Shown: positions 36,573 through 44,951, numbered from the stretch's first letter. The stretch is DNA of 53,809 nucleotides from an uncultured Lachnospiraceae bacterium (GCA_947566645.1 CANOKL010000027.1:1-53809), one strand, 5' to 3'. Notes: generated by a model from the letters alone, not told the origin. Numbers and translations are program-made.

Positions 36573-38111
36573 ATGAGACAGAGGATGATAAAGACAGGGA
36601 TTTTACTTTTGATACTGATGATCTTGTTTACGGTTCTTTCCAGGGCAGCTTATAATCTGAGTACGGCAGAGGTTTCCACAGAAAAGGCGTCTCCTCAGAC
36701 ATTTGCCCCGGAACTGTCAGCCCAGGGAATCGTGGCAGGCAAAAAGGAGATCGCAGTCTCCGCAGAAGAAAACCTCCGGGTTGGCTCCGTATATGTGGCG
36801 GAAGGGCAGGCAGTGAAAAAAGGAGAGCTTCTGTTTGAACTGGATCTTAAGGAGCTTGCAGAAAAGATCGAAGAAGGGCAGCAGGAGCTTAAGTCTCTGG
36901 ATCTGCAGATTCAGGGTGCAGCGGAAGCAGAAGCGGCGGCCAGTGCAGGCCGGCAGCTTACCCTGGCCCAGGCGCAGGAGGACTACAGCCGCTCTGCGGT
37001 GAAGGAAAATAACGCAGTGGATAAAGCATACGGAGATCTTGTAAAAGCACAGAAAAAATATCAGGATTTCGTTGACAGTGAAAGGAAAAAACAGAAGAAC
37101 CTGGATGAGGAGGGAGCCGGCCAGCAAGGGGACAGACAGGAAAAAAACGGAGAAATACCTTCGGACCAGGAGACAGATGTGAAGAAGGGAGCCGGGGAAG
37201 GGGCTTCAGGCCAGGAGTCTAACCTGCAGACTGACACGGTTCAGAGGGAAGAGGAGCTTCTGCTATTAGTGGAAGAGAAGCAGGCTGCATATGACCAGGC
37301 GCTGCAGGAAAGAGAGGATTCCCTGTACCAGGCGGAAAAGGCCATTGATTCGGCAGGGATTGACCAGGCAAAGGACTATTCCATGGAGCAGACGCAGATT
37401 ACCCGAAGTCAGAAGAAAAAAGAGCTCGCGAAGCTTAAGAAGCTGTACGATGGCAAAGGCAGGATTATGGCTCCGGTAAAGGGACTGGTGACTGCTGTTA
37501 CCGTCACGGCAGGCAGCACAACCACAGGCGGAGGAGACATCCTTCTGTCAGATGCCACAGGAGGCGGACGGCTGAGTGTGACATTTCCAAAGGAAATGAG
37601 GAAATACATACAGGAAGGGCTGCAGGCAGTGGTTACGGCTGCGGACAGCGGAGACGGGCAGCAGGCTGCCGCCGACCATGTGAAAATCAGAAGTGTGACA
37701 GAACAAGGACAGTCAGCCGATTCGCCCTCCGGCGGGGAAGAGAATGCATCCCAGGACAGCATGCCAGGAGAAGAACTCACCGTATCTGTCAATCTGCCCC
37801 CGGATCATTTTAACGCAGGTGACAGGGTAACTCTTAAGGTGGAGGCAAAGGCAGACAGCTATGACACCTGTATCCCCACAGGGGCGCTCCATCTGATGTC
37901 AGGAAACCAGTATTATGTCAATGTGGCAGAAAAGAAGACCGCAGTACTGGGCGAGGAATGGGTGATCCGGCAGGTCATGGTAGAGCTTGTGGATAAGAAT
38001 GAGAAGTATGCGGCAGTAGAAGGGATTTCTTCTGAGCAGGAGATAGTAACAGAAGCATCCCGTGCACTGGAGAACGGAAGCAGGGTGAAAGTGAAAAATG
38101 AGACGGATTAA
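36573..38111 (+). CDS. HlyD/MacA-type membrane fusion adaptor
   Basis: 512 residues. One N-terminal membrane helix (about 7-28), the first half of a lipoyl domain (VGSVYVAEGQAVKKGELLFE), a long coiled-coil hairpin (about 85-300) broken by a Gln/Glu/Gly-rich insert, the second lipoyl half (IMAPVKGLVTAVTVTAG), then beta-barrel parts. Such adaptors work with ABC or FtsX-type exporters in Gram-positives. The next gene, which overlaps by 14 nt, encodes a possible partner. Its presence beside MalFG-type permeases is unusual. Confidence 0.86.
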   Translation: MRQRMIKTGILLLILMILFTVLSRAAYNLSTAEVSTEKASPQTFAPELSAQGIVAGKKEIAVSAEENLRVGSVYVAEGQAVKKGELLFELDLKELAEKIEEGQQELKSLDLQIQGAAEAEAAASAGRQLTLAQAQEDYSRSAVKENNAVDKAYGDLVKAQKKYQDFVDSERKKQKNLDEEGAGQQGDRQEKNGEIPSDQETDVKKGAGEGASGQESNLQTDTVQREEELLLLVEEKQAAYDQALQEREDSLYQAEKAIDSAGIDQAKDYSMEQTQITRSQKKKELAKLKKLYDGKGRIMAPVKGLVTAVTVTAGSTTTGGGDILLSDATGGGRLSVTFPKEMRKYIQEGLQAVVTAADSGDGQQAAADHVKIRSVTEQGQSADSPSGGEENASQDSMPGEELTVSVNLPPDHFNAGDRVTLKVEAKADSYDTCIPTGALHLMSGNQYYVNVAEKKTAVLGEEWVIRQVMVELVDKNEKYAAVEGISSEQEIVTEASRALENGSRVKVKNETD

Positions 38112-39105
38112 AGCTTTATGCCAGAAAGAGTGGAGGGGGCGGTGCCTGTCCCTCCTTCTAAGTCTTGCAGTCCTGTGGTGCTTCGGGGAATCGGTTTTCT
38201 GCGCCTGGTCCCTTAAGGGACAGCAGAGGGGACTGGATTTTGCAGCGCCCGGACAGCAGGGGGAAATGGACTACGCAGCCGCCATGCATGCCCAGGAGGA
38301 AAATCTGAAGAGCGATGCTCCCATGGAATTCGTTATCTGGACCCAGACAGAAGGCATGGAAGTGACTGCAGATAATCCCGGTACAGCGGAGGAATGCGCC
38401 GTCCTGCCCCTCTGCGGCCGGTCAGATCTGCTGTTCCCGGGATATGCGGTGCTGGATACGCAGATGCAGGACGTCTGCCTGATCAGCAGCGCCCTGTCAG
38501 CAAAGCTTTTTGGCGGGAAGGATACCAAAGGGCTTGTCACAGAAGCCTCAGGCCGGCAGATGGAGATACTGGATGTAATTGAAAGCGAAGAGATATTCCT
38601 TGTCTTAGAAGCCTCAGAACAGGAAGACTGTTCCTTTGACCGCGCTGCGGTCAGATGCACATCAGAAGAGATGGCAAAGACAGCGGAAGCTTTCAGGAAG
38701 CTTACCGGGGAATGGAAGCAGCTAGATTACCGGATCCCCGTCTGGATTGCCCAGGCCGCATGCCTTACAGTGCCCTTCATGCTGTGGATCTATCTTCTCT
38801 ATCTTATCAAAAAAACAGAAAAGACGTCCCTGCTGTGGTATCTGCTTCTTGCAGGAGGGCTGATCTTACTCGTCCTGCAAATCCAGATACCGCCGGATAT
38901 GATTCCGGCGAAATGGTCGGATTTTGACTTCTGGAGAGAATACTGGGAGAACCTGTGCACCTCCTGGAAAATCCTGTACCGGTCAGAGAAAAAAATACCC
39001 GACCTGCCGCTGATGACAGGATTCATCAAGACACTAAAGTGGACGGCCATCGCCGCGGGCGGGACATTATTTGGGATGCGTCAATTTGGGACGGGGTATT
39101 TTTAA
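38098..39105 (+). CDS. Membrane protein of the composite operon, C terminus from a repeat
   Basis: 335 residues. One N-terminal helix (LSLLLSLAVLWCFG), an extracytoplasmic domain of about 170 residues, then two helices near 230 and 255 and one near 320. The layout recalls MacB/FtsX-type permeases with a periplasmic core domain, but no decisive motif was seen. The last residues QFGTGYF and the stop codon are written by the family A palindrome at 39087, so the original C terminus has probably been replaced. It overlaps the adaptor gene by 14 nt and likely works with it. Confidence 0.65.
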   Translation: MRRIKALCQKEWRGRCLSLLLSLAVLWCFGESVFCAWSLKGQQRGLDFAAPGQQGEMDYAAAMHAQEENLKSDAPMEFVIWTQTEGMEVTADNPGTAEECAVLPLCGRSDLLFPGYAVLDTQMQDVCLISSALSAKLFGGKDTKGLVTEASGRQMEILDVIESEEIFLVLEASEQEDCSFDRAAVRCTSEEMAKTAEAFRKLTGEWKQLDYRIPVWIAQAACLTVPFMLWIYLLYLIKKTEKTSLLWYLLLAGGLILLVLQIQIPPDMIPAKWSDFDFWREYWENLCTSWKILYRSEKKIPDLPLMTGFIKTLKWTAIAAGGTLFGMRQFGTGYF

Positions 39106-39120
39106 AAATACCCCGTCCCA
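39087..39120. repeat. Family A palindrome, copy 3
   Basis: TGGGACGGGGTATTTTTAAA and its perfect complement. The first arm encodes the end of the membrane protein, with TAA at 39103-39105 in the centre. It also forms a hairpin that can terminate the operon. Confidence 0.93.
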
Positions 39121-39176
39121 GATTGGCAAGATTGGCAGATTGAGCAGATTGAAGCGAAAGAGGGGGCGAAAGTTGT

Positions 39177-39800
39177 ATGATGAATAAGAAGATCATTATG
39201 GTATTGATAGGAATAGCATTGACATTTGGGATATGTATTACTGGCTGCAGCAGTGAAAAGGGTGATTCACAACCAACAGACCAGCAGCGGACACAGGAGG
39301 ATCAGGCGGATTCTGTGTCAGAGGAACAGGAGGATAGGAGCATTTTAGCATCTTTTGAGGCGGAAGCTTTGGACGGAAGCGCCTATACTCAGGATGATCT
39401 CGCGCAGAAGGATGTGACTGTCATGAATTTCTGGTCTACCATGTGTGGTCCCTGTATTGTGGAGATGCCAGATATCGCCGCATTTGCAAAGACACTGCCG
39501 GAGAATGTGGAGATGCTTACTGTCTGTCTGGATGGCAGTGATAATATGGAGATGGTAAAACAGATTCTTGAGGAAGCCGGGTATGAAGGCAGGACCCTGG
39601 TTTCAGGCACAGGAGATTTTCAGTCAGTTTGTGAGGCCATCCAGTATACGCCGACAACGGTTGTAGTAGATCAGAAGGGAAATATGATTGGAGATGTGCT
39701 GATCGGCGGGCAGGAAGATCTGGAAAAGACCTATACGGAAATGGTTAACAGTGCCCTGGAGTCAATGGGAAAGGCGGGAATCGGGGATGGAACGAATTAA
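39177..39800 (+). CDS. TlpA/ResA-type thioredoxin lipoprotein
   Basis: About 207 residues; either of two adjacent ATG codons (39177, 39180) may be used. Lipoprotein signal with ICITGC (Cys24), an acidic linker, then a thioredoxin fold with the active site NFWSTMCGPCIVEMPD (CGPC) and the cis-Pro region YTPTTVVVD. It reduces or oxidises disulfides outside the membrane. It is followed, with overlap, by a CD1871A protein and a membrane ferredoxin, which may provide electrons. Confidence 0.92.
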   Translation: MMNKKIIMVLIGIALTFGICITGCSSEKGDSQPTDQQRTQEDQADSVSEEQEDRSILASFEAEALDGSAYTQDDLAQKDVTVMNFWSTMCGPCIVEMPDIAAFAKTLPENVEMLTVCLDGSDNMEMVKQILEEAGYEGRTLVSGTGDFQSVCEAIQYTPTTVVVDQKGNMIGDVLIGGQEDLEKTYTEMVNSALESMGKAGIGDGTN

Positions 39801-39945
39801 GTCAGGTAAGCTGATCCATGTGGTTCGGTCTGTGGTATTGGCGATGTCTCTCCTGCTGATCGGGACAGGCATCATGAAACAGGAACACACAGAGGTGTTA
39901 CAGAAAGCGGTGAAAATATGCCTGGAGTGCATAGGAATCGGATAA
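39787..39945 (+). CDS. CD1871A-family CXXC small membrane protein
   Basis: 52 residues. It starts 14 nt before the end of the thioredoxin gene. One membrane helix (VVLAMSLLLIGTGIM) and the C terminus KICLECIGIG, the hallmark of CD1871A-type proteins with a CXXC motif. Overlapping with both neighbours shows tight coupling. It may pass electrons between the membrane ferredoxin and TlpA (inference). Confidence 0.85.
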   Translation: MERIKSGKLIHVVRSVVLAMSLLLIGTGIMKQEHTEVLQKAVKICLECIGIG

Positions 39946-40844
39946 AATCGAAGATACGAATCTCTTTCCAACGAAAGATTCAGTTCATTTCTGCTGTACT
40001 TTTCAACGGCTATGGGGCAGGATTTGTGCAAGGAAAGATTTATACGGGCAGGAGTAAGGCAGTGTGCGTCCCTGTCCTGAACTGCTATTCCTGTCCGGGT
40101 GCACTGGGAGCCTGCCCTGTGGGATCCCTGCAGACAGCACTGGGGGCGAGACATCATTTCCCATTTTATGTTCTGGGGACTATGATGCTTTTTGGAATTC
40201 TGTTAGGGAGGCTGGTCTGCGGACTATTGTGCCCCTTTGGGCTGGTGCAGGATCTGATGCATAAAATTCCCGTGCCGAAATGGAGTGTACCTAAGAAAAT
40301 AGACCGGCCAATGAGGTACTTAAAATATGCGGTTTTATTGGGTACAGTCATTCTGCTTCCGGCGTTAGTGGTAACGAAAACCGGAATTACACCACCCTAT
40401 TTCTGCGAATATATTTGTCCTGCAGGAATGCTTGGCGGCGGAATCCCGCAGATGATTGCAAATCCGGCTCTCAGGAAGCTTGCAGGCATGCTGTTTAGCT
40501 GGAAGGTACTGGTACTTCTGCTGATTCTGCTGCTGTCCATGTTCATTCACCGCCCGTTCTGCCGGTATCTGTGCCCGCTTGGTGCATTTTATGCTCTTTT
40601 TAACCGGTTCGCCTTTTATCAGATGAGTCTGAATGAGAGGAAATGTACAGGTTGTAAGAAATGCGAGCGTTCCTGTCCAATGGCGGTAGAGATCACCAGA
40701 GAGATCAACAGTTCCGAGTGTATTCGCTGCGGAAAATGCAAAGCGGTTTGTCCGGAAGGGGCGATTTCTTCAGGATTTATGTTTAACAATTTGAAACCTT
40801 ATGGAGATTACAGGGCTTATGGCACAAGGAGCAGAAGGAGATAG
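39918..40844 (+). CDS. NapH/CcdA-linked membrane 4Fe-4S protein
   Basis: 308 residues, overlapping the previous gene by 28 nt. Membrane helices alternate with Cys motifs (CYSCPGALGACPVG, CGLLCPFG, CEYICPAG, CRYLCPLG). The C-terminal ferredoxin domain has CTGCKKCERSCP and CIRCGKCKAVCP, two 4Fe-4S sites. NapH/YccM-type proteins carry electrons across or along the membrane. Together with TlpA and the CXXC protein it looks like a reducing system for extracytoplasmic thiols. Confidence 0.9.
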   Translation: MPGVHRNRIKSKIRISFQRKIQFISAVLFNGYGAGFVQGKIYTGRSKAVCVPVLNCYSCPGALGACPVGSLQTALGARHHFPFYVLGTMMLFGILLGRLVCGLLCPFGLVQDLMHKIPVPKWSVPKKIDRPMRYLKYAVLLGTVILLPALVVTKTGITPPYFCEYICPAGMLGGGIPQMIANPALRKLAGMLFSWKVLVLLLILLLSMFIHRPFCRYLCPLGAFYALFNRFAFYQMSLNERKCTGCKKCERSCPMAVEITREINSSECIRCGKCKAVCPEGAISSGFMFNNLKPYGDYRAYGTRSRRR

Positions 40845-40848
40845 GGAT

Positions 40849-40929
40849 ATGGATTTGACAAAATTTATATGGACGAGAGAACCGGAGAGATATGAGATAA
40901 AACAGGATGTAATTGAGGAACTTGTATGA
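40849..40929 (+). pseudogene. DUF1349-like N-terminal remnant
   Basis: 26 codons (MDLTKFIWTREPERYEIKQD and six more), like the first residues of DUF1349 proteins, then a stop that overlaps the azlC ATG. The rest of the gene is gone. AGAAGGAG precedes it, so it may be translated and serve only to couple azlC to upstream genes. Confidence 0.5.
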
Positions 40930-41648
40930 ATCATCTTTCAAAAAAGAGACAAAGTATTTTTATGGCGGCACGTTGTGCATTTCCCTATACGATTCCCATA
41001 TTTGCAGGATTCTGGTTTCTTGGGATGACCTATGGGATTTATATGAATATTTCGGGATTTAGCTTTGTTTATCCAATGATTATGAGTCTTATCATTTTCG
41101 GAGGCTCACTGGAATTTGTAGCGGTGAAGATGCTGATGTCTGCATATGCGCCGGTGCAGACTCTGATTATGACGCTGATGATTCAGGCAAGACATTTATT
41201 TTACGGAATTTCCATGCTGGACCGTTTTAAAGGGATGGGCTGGAAAAAAATTTATCTTATTTTCGGAATGTGTGATGAGAGCTTTTCCATCAACTATTCA
41301 GCACAAATTCCAGAAAATGTGGATAAAGGCTGGTTTATGTTCTTTGTAACCCTGTTTAACCATGTGTACTGGTTTACAGGAGCAACAATTGGCGGTATCC
41401 TGGGTTCCCTGGTTTCCTTTAATACAGAAGGACTGGATTTTGTAATGACTGCAATGTTCGTAGTTATATTTATGGAGCAGTGGCTGAAGGAGAAGAAGCA
41501 CTACACGGCGCTGGCCGGAATTGGCGTCTCGGCGGCCTGCCTGCTGCTTTTTGGTGCGGATTCTTTTATGATTCCCACAATGGTATGCATTTTATGTGTG
41601 CTTACTGTATTTCGCAGACCGATTGAAAAGGCAGGTGATATAAAATGA
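40926..41648 (+). CDS. azlC: AzlC-family branched-chain amino-acid exporter subunit
   Basis: 240 residues, about six to seven membrane segments, with [20 protein letters not shown] at the start and [15 protein letters not shown], the AzlC signature. Works with AzlD as a branched-chain amino-acid efflux pair. Starts in the stop of the DUF1349 remnant and overlaps azlD by 4 nt. Confidence 0.92.
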   Translation: MNHLSKKRQSIFMAARCAFPYTIPIFAGFWFLGMTYGIYMNISGFSFVYPMIMSLIIFGGSLEFVAVKMLMSAYAPVQTLIMTLMIQARHLFYGISMLDRFKGMGWKKIYLIFGMCDESFSINYSAQIPENVDKGWFMFFVTLFNHVYWFTGATIGGILGSLVSFNTEGLDFVMTAMFVVIFMEQWLKEKKHYTALAGIGVSAACLLLFGADSFMIPTMVCILCVLTVFRRPIEKAGDIK

Positions 41649-41986
41649 CGCTGGTACAGCAGATGATAACGATCGGATTGTGTGTAATCGGCACAATGGC
41701 AACCAGATTCCTGCCTTTTATTGTCTTTTCCTCTAAAAAACCTGCCCCAGGATATATACAATATTTAGGAAAGGCACTTCCGCCGGCTATCTTCGGCATG
41801 TTGGTAGTTTATTGCCTGAAAAATGTACATATTCTGTCCGGTACCCACGGCCTGCCGGAACTGGCTGCCATCTTAGTGGTAGTGGTCCTGCATCTGCTGA
41901 AACGGCAGATGCTGCTGTCTATAGCGGGAGGAACCATTTGCTATATGCTGCTGATACAGTTGGGGACGGGGTATTTTTCGCCATAG
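41645..41986 (+). CDS. azlD: AzlD-family partner, last residues from a repeat
   Basis: 113 residues, about four membrane segments ([20 protein letters not shown] is typical AzlD). ATGA overlap with azlC. The final residues LGTGYFSP and the TAG at 41984 come from the family A palindrome at 41960, so the native end was probably altered by a few residues. Confidence 0.92.
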   Translation: MTLVQQMITIGLCVIGTMATRFLPFIVFSSKKPAPGYIQYLGKALPPAIFGMLVVYCLKNVHILSGTHGLPELAAILVVVVLHLLKRQMLLSIAGGTICYMLLIQLGTGYFSP

Positions 41987-42040
41987 CGCACCCGGGAAGC
42001 TCCAGTGGAGCTTCCCGGGTGAAAAATACCCCGTCCCCAA
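41960..42040. repeat. Family A palindrome, copy 4, split by an inner hairpin
   Basis: The arms TTGGGGACGGGGTATTTTT (41960-41978) and complement (to 42040) enclose 43 nt that hold another perfect palindrome, CACCCGGGAAGCTCC-AG-TGGAGCTTCCCGGGTG with slight trimming. The whole forms one long rod. The azlD stop lies inside it. Confidence 0.92.
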
Positions 42041-42242
42041 TTAACCTCTCTTCCGAATTTCTTAAGAAATTTTATAAATATTTCTGTATTTTTTCACATC
42101 CAAGACACATTTTCGCACTATACTGAATATATCAATTAAAGAAGACGGTAGTTGTACTTATTTCTTACATATCTGTATGATTACCGCCCTTCGCCTAACA
42201 ATTAGCTAAAATTTATATAGATTGTTTTCATTCCTCTCCAAT

Positions 42243-42274
42243 GGCCGGTGCGGTATGCATCGGCCTCTCTTTTA
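42243..42274 (+). terminator. Hairpin with T-rich tail in the DUF1538 upstream region
   Basis: GGCCGGTGC (42243-42251) pairs with GCATCGGCC (42257-42265, one G-T pair), followed by TCTCTTTTA. It is a rho-independent terminator form, 190 nt before the DUF1538 gene and 256 nt after azlD. Confidence 0.65.
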
Positions 42275-42382
42275 CTCCTTAGGAAAGACCTCGTTACTGT
42301 GAAGTGTTAAAGCCCTGATTGCCTGTGAAAAAACTCTCCAGGGGACGTGTGCTTGTGTGAAGATGTAATATACCGCAGGCAG

Positions 42383-42426
42383 CCGCGCCAGGCGCGGGAA
42401 TGTGCCAGGGCACATTCTGTTTTACT
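42383..42426 (+). promoter_or_regulatory. Two hairpins directly before the DUF1538 gene (possible attenuator)
   Basis: CCGCGC-CAG-GCGCGG at 42383-42397, then GAATGTGC-CAGG-GCACATTC at 42398-42417 with TGTTTTACT after it. The second is terminator-like and ends only 26 nt before the ATG, so it must be escaped for expression. The preceding 100 nt may hold the alternative structure. No known riboswitch class was recognised. Confidence 0.5.
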
Positions 42427-42451
42427 GCCGATTAAGAAAGGACTGCTCACT

Positions 42452-43984
42452 ATGGATTATTATCGTACCAGATTTACAGAAAAATTAAAGGAGGCTCTGG
42501 CTGCCGTTTTTCCTATTATAGGAATCGTGCTGGTTCTGTGTTTTACCATTGCACCCATTCCACCAAGCATACTGCTTCTCTTTATCTTTGGGGCAGTGCT
42601 GCTCGTAGTTGGCATGATGTTCTTCACACTGGGGGCAGAGCTTGCCATGTCGCCCATGGGAGAGAGGGTAGGAACCCGGATGGCATCTACTGGAAGACTT
42701 CCGGTCGTTCTCCTTTTGTGCTTTATTCTTGGATTTATCATAACCATATCCGAGCCGGATCTCCAGGTGCTGGCAGAGCAGGTGCCTTCTATTCCTAACA
42801 TGGCGCTGATTCTCTCAGTGGCATGCGGGGTTGGGATGTTTCTTGTGGTTGCCATGCTGCGTATGCTGTTTTCGAAGCCACTGGCACCGCTTCTGATTTT
42901 GTTTTATGCGATCGTTTTTATACTGGCAGCATGTGTGCCGAGAAACTTTCTTGCAGTAGCCTTCGATTCAGGGGGAGTGACAACCGGACCCATGACCGTG
43001 CCGTTTATCATGGCTCTTGGTGTCGGCTTTGCCGCTGTACGAAGTGATAAACATGCGGAGGACGACAGTTTCGGTCTTGTTTCCCTCTGCTCTATCGGGC
43101 CGATCCTGGCAGTCCTGCTTCTGGGGCTTCTCTATCACCCCCAGGAGACGGGTTATGTTCCGGAGGAACTGCCTGATATCGGGGATTCAGTGGAGATGTG
43201 GAGATATTTTGCACACAGCTTTCCCGAGTACATAAAAGAAATTGCAGTGTCCCTCCTTCCCATTGTGATTTTTTTTGCATTTTTTCAGATCGTGTCCCTG
43301 AAGCTTAAGAAAAAGACGCTGCTTAAGATTGCCATTGGTATCCTCTATACCTACGTCGGGCTCGTCCTGTTCCTTACCGGGGTAAATGTAGGCTTCATGC
43401 CTGCAGGAAATTACCTTGGGCAGATTATCGCAGGGCTTCCCTTCCGTTGGATTATTATTCCGATCGGCATGCTTATTGGATTCTTTATCGTAAAGGCAGA
43501 GCCTGCCGTGTATGTACTGATGGAGCAGGTGGAGGAGATTACCTCTGGCTCTATCTCCGGAAAGTCTATGGGGCTGTCCCTCTCCCTGGGTGTGGCGGTT
43601 TCAGTAGGGCTATCCATGATCCGGGTGCTTACGGGGGTTTCCATCTTCTGGTTTGTGATACCGGGTTATGTCCTGGCTCTCGGCCTGTCCTTTTTTGTGC
43701 CGAAGATTTTTACTGCCATTGCATTTGACTCCGGAGGGGTCGCATCAGGTCCCATGACGGCAACATTTCTGCTTCCCTTTGCTATGGGGGCCTGCCAGTG
43801 CATCGGAGGAAATATCGTGCAGGATGCGTTTGGTATCGTCGCCATGGTTGCCATGACGCCGCTCATCGCCATCCAGCTCCTTGGCGCTGTATACAGGCTG
43901 GAAGCTATGAAGGGCAAACGGATTGATACAACGCCAGAATCTTATCTTGACACTTTGGATGAAGATGATATTATTGAATTATAA
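42452..43984 (+). CDS. DUF1538 membrane transporter
   Basis: 510 residues from the ATG at 42452 (AAGAAAGGA before it; an upstream in-frame ATG at 42347 would lie across the leader hairpins). It is an internal duplication: each half ends in a signature loop, FDSGGVTTGPMTVPFIMA and FDSGGVASGPMTATFLLP, with FIIT.SEPDLQVL and FFIVKAEPAVYVL as another matched pair. The inverted or tandem repeat layout is that of a secondary transporter. Substrate unknown. The adjacent PII-like gene suggests direct regulation by a signalling protein. Confidence 0.9.
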   Translation: MDYYRTRFTEKLKEALAAVFPIIGIVLVLCFTIAPIPPSILLLFIFGAVLLVVGMMFFTLGAELAMSPMGERVGTRMASTGRLPVVLLLCFILGFIITISEPDLQVLAEQVPSIPNMALILSVACGVGMFLVVAMLRMLFSKPLAPLLILFYAIVFILAACVPRNFLAVAFDSGGVTTGPMTVPFIMALGVGFAAVRSDKHAEDDSFGLVSLCSIGPILAVLLLGLLYHPQETGYVPEELPDIGDSVEMWRYFAHSFPEYIKEIAVSLLPIVIFFAFFQIVSLKLKKKTLLKIAIGILYTYVGLVLFLTGVNVGFMPAGNYLGQIIAGLPFRWIIIPIGMLIGFFIVKAEPAVYVLMEQVEEITSGSISGKSMGLSLSLGVAVSVGLSMIRVLTGVSIFWFVIPGYVLALGLSFFVPKIFTAIAFDSGGVASGPMTATFLLPFAMGACQCIGGNIVQDAFGIVAMVAMTPLIAIQLLGAVYRLEAMKGKRIDTTPESYLDTLDEDDIIEL

Positions 43985-44042
43985 GCAGCCATCTGATGCA
44001 TAAGCCGGGTGGATTGCAGATCCGCAGGAGAGGAATCTTATT

Positions 44043-44726
44043 ATGAACGAACTTTATTTTATGGGAGTTATAACGAACCGGGGAATGCGTGACAAATTTA
44101 TTGCCTTTTTCAAACAGTGCCATATCCATGTGACCCTTTCCATCCTTGCAGTCGGAACCGCCAACAGCGCCATTCTTGACTATTTTGGGATGGAGGCCAC
44201 GGAAAAGGTGATCTACATGGCCTTCGTGACACTTGATACATGGAAGGTCATCAAGAAAGAGCTGTATCATAAATTAAAAATAGATATTCCCGGCAGAGGT
44301 ATTGCGTTTCTTATACCGTTCAGCAGTGTCTGCGGCAAGAAATCCCTGTATTACCTTACGACCGGCCAGGACATTTCCATAAAGGAGGAAAGTACATTGA
44401 AGAATACAGAGTTCGAGCTTCTGATCACAATTGCAAATGCCGGACATATTGATACGATTATGGATGCGGCAAGGAGCGCCCATGCCCCAGGCGGTACGGT
44501 GATTCATGCAAAAGGAACAGGCATGGAGCATGCAAAGAAATTCTTCGGAATCTCACTGGCCGAAGAAAAGGAAATGATCTTTATTGTTGTGCGATCCGCA
44601 CAGAAAAATGATATTATGCGGGCAATCATGGCGCAGGCGGGACCTTCCACCAGTGCAGGGGGAATCATGTTCTCTCTTCCAGTAACAAGTACTGCAGGCC
44701 TGAGATTACTGACAGAAGAGGACTGA
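44043..44726 (+). CDS. Tandem PII-like regulator of the DUF1538 transporter
   Basis: 227 residues, CAGGAGAGGA upstream of the ATG. Two PII-like domains (about 1-105 and 122-225). The second has the beta-loop pattern LLITIANAGHIDTIMDAARSA split as in GlnB, then GGTVIHAKGTG (T-loop base) and EKEMIFIVVR. The first has MGVITNRGMRDKFIAFF. PII proteins bind ATP/ADP/2-oxoglutarate or other nucleotides and block or open transporters. Fusion of two domains into one chain would give a pseudo-trimer from fewer chains only with difficulty, so the assembly is an open question. It is 58 nt after the transporter gene. Confidence 0.82.
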   Translation: MNELYFMGVITNRGMRDKFIAFFKQCHIHVTLSILAVGTANSAILDYFGMEATEKVIYMAFVTLDTWKVIKKELYHKLKIDIPGRGIAFLIPFSSVCGKKSLYYLTTGQDISIKEESTLKNTEFELLITIANAGHIDTIMDAARSAHAPGGTVIHAKGTGMEHAKKFFGISLAEEKEMIFIVVRSAQKNDIMRAIMAQAGPSTSAGGIMFSLPVTSTAGLRLLTEED

Positions 44727-44734
44727 CGGGAAAC

Positions 44735-44756
44735 GTTGGGGACGGGGGATTTTTCA
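44735..44756 (+). repeat. Family A half-site, copy 5
   Basis: GTTGGGGACGGGGGATTTTT is one arm of the palindrome, without a matching second arm. It starts 9 nt after the stop of the PII-like gene, again at a gene 3' end. Confidence 0.75.
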
Positions 44757-44849
44757 CTTCATAAGCTGGTTCATCAGCGCGTTATAATTGAAGTGGAATA
44801 ACAGCGGATAACAGCCTTAAAGGTCTCTTTTGGCCAATAATTATATTTT

Positions 44850-44889
44850 GCACAGGCAATTTCTGAAATAAGGATTGTCTGTGCTTTTT
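44850..44889 (+). terminator. Terminator before the WYL regulator
   Basis: GCACAG(G)CAAT (from 44850) pairs with ATTGTCTGTGC (to 44884), followed by TTTTTAT. It ends the DUF1538/PII transcript. Confidence 0.78.
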
Positions 44890-44903
44890 ATATTTAGTAT
44901 AAT
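44875..44903 (+). promoter_or_regulatory. Promoter of the WYL regulator
   Basis: TTGTCT (44875-44880) and TATAAT (44898-44903) with 17 nt between. The -35 box is part of the preceding terminator stem. Confidence 0.65.
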
Positions 44904-44951
44904 TTAATTTAGGTCACGACTGATGGGACATGAATACTAAAAGGAGCGGCT

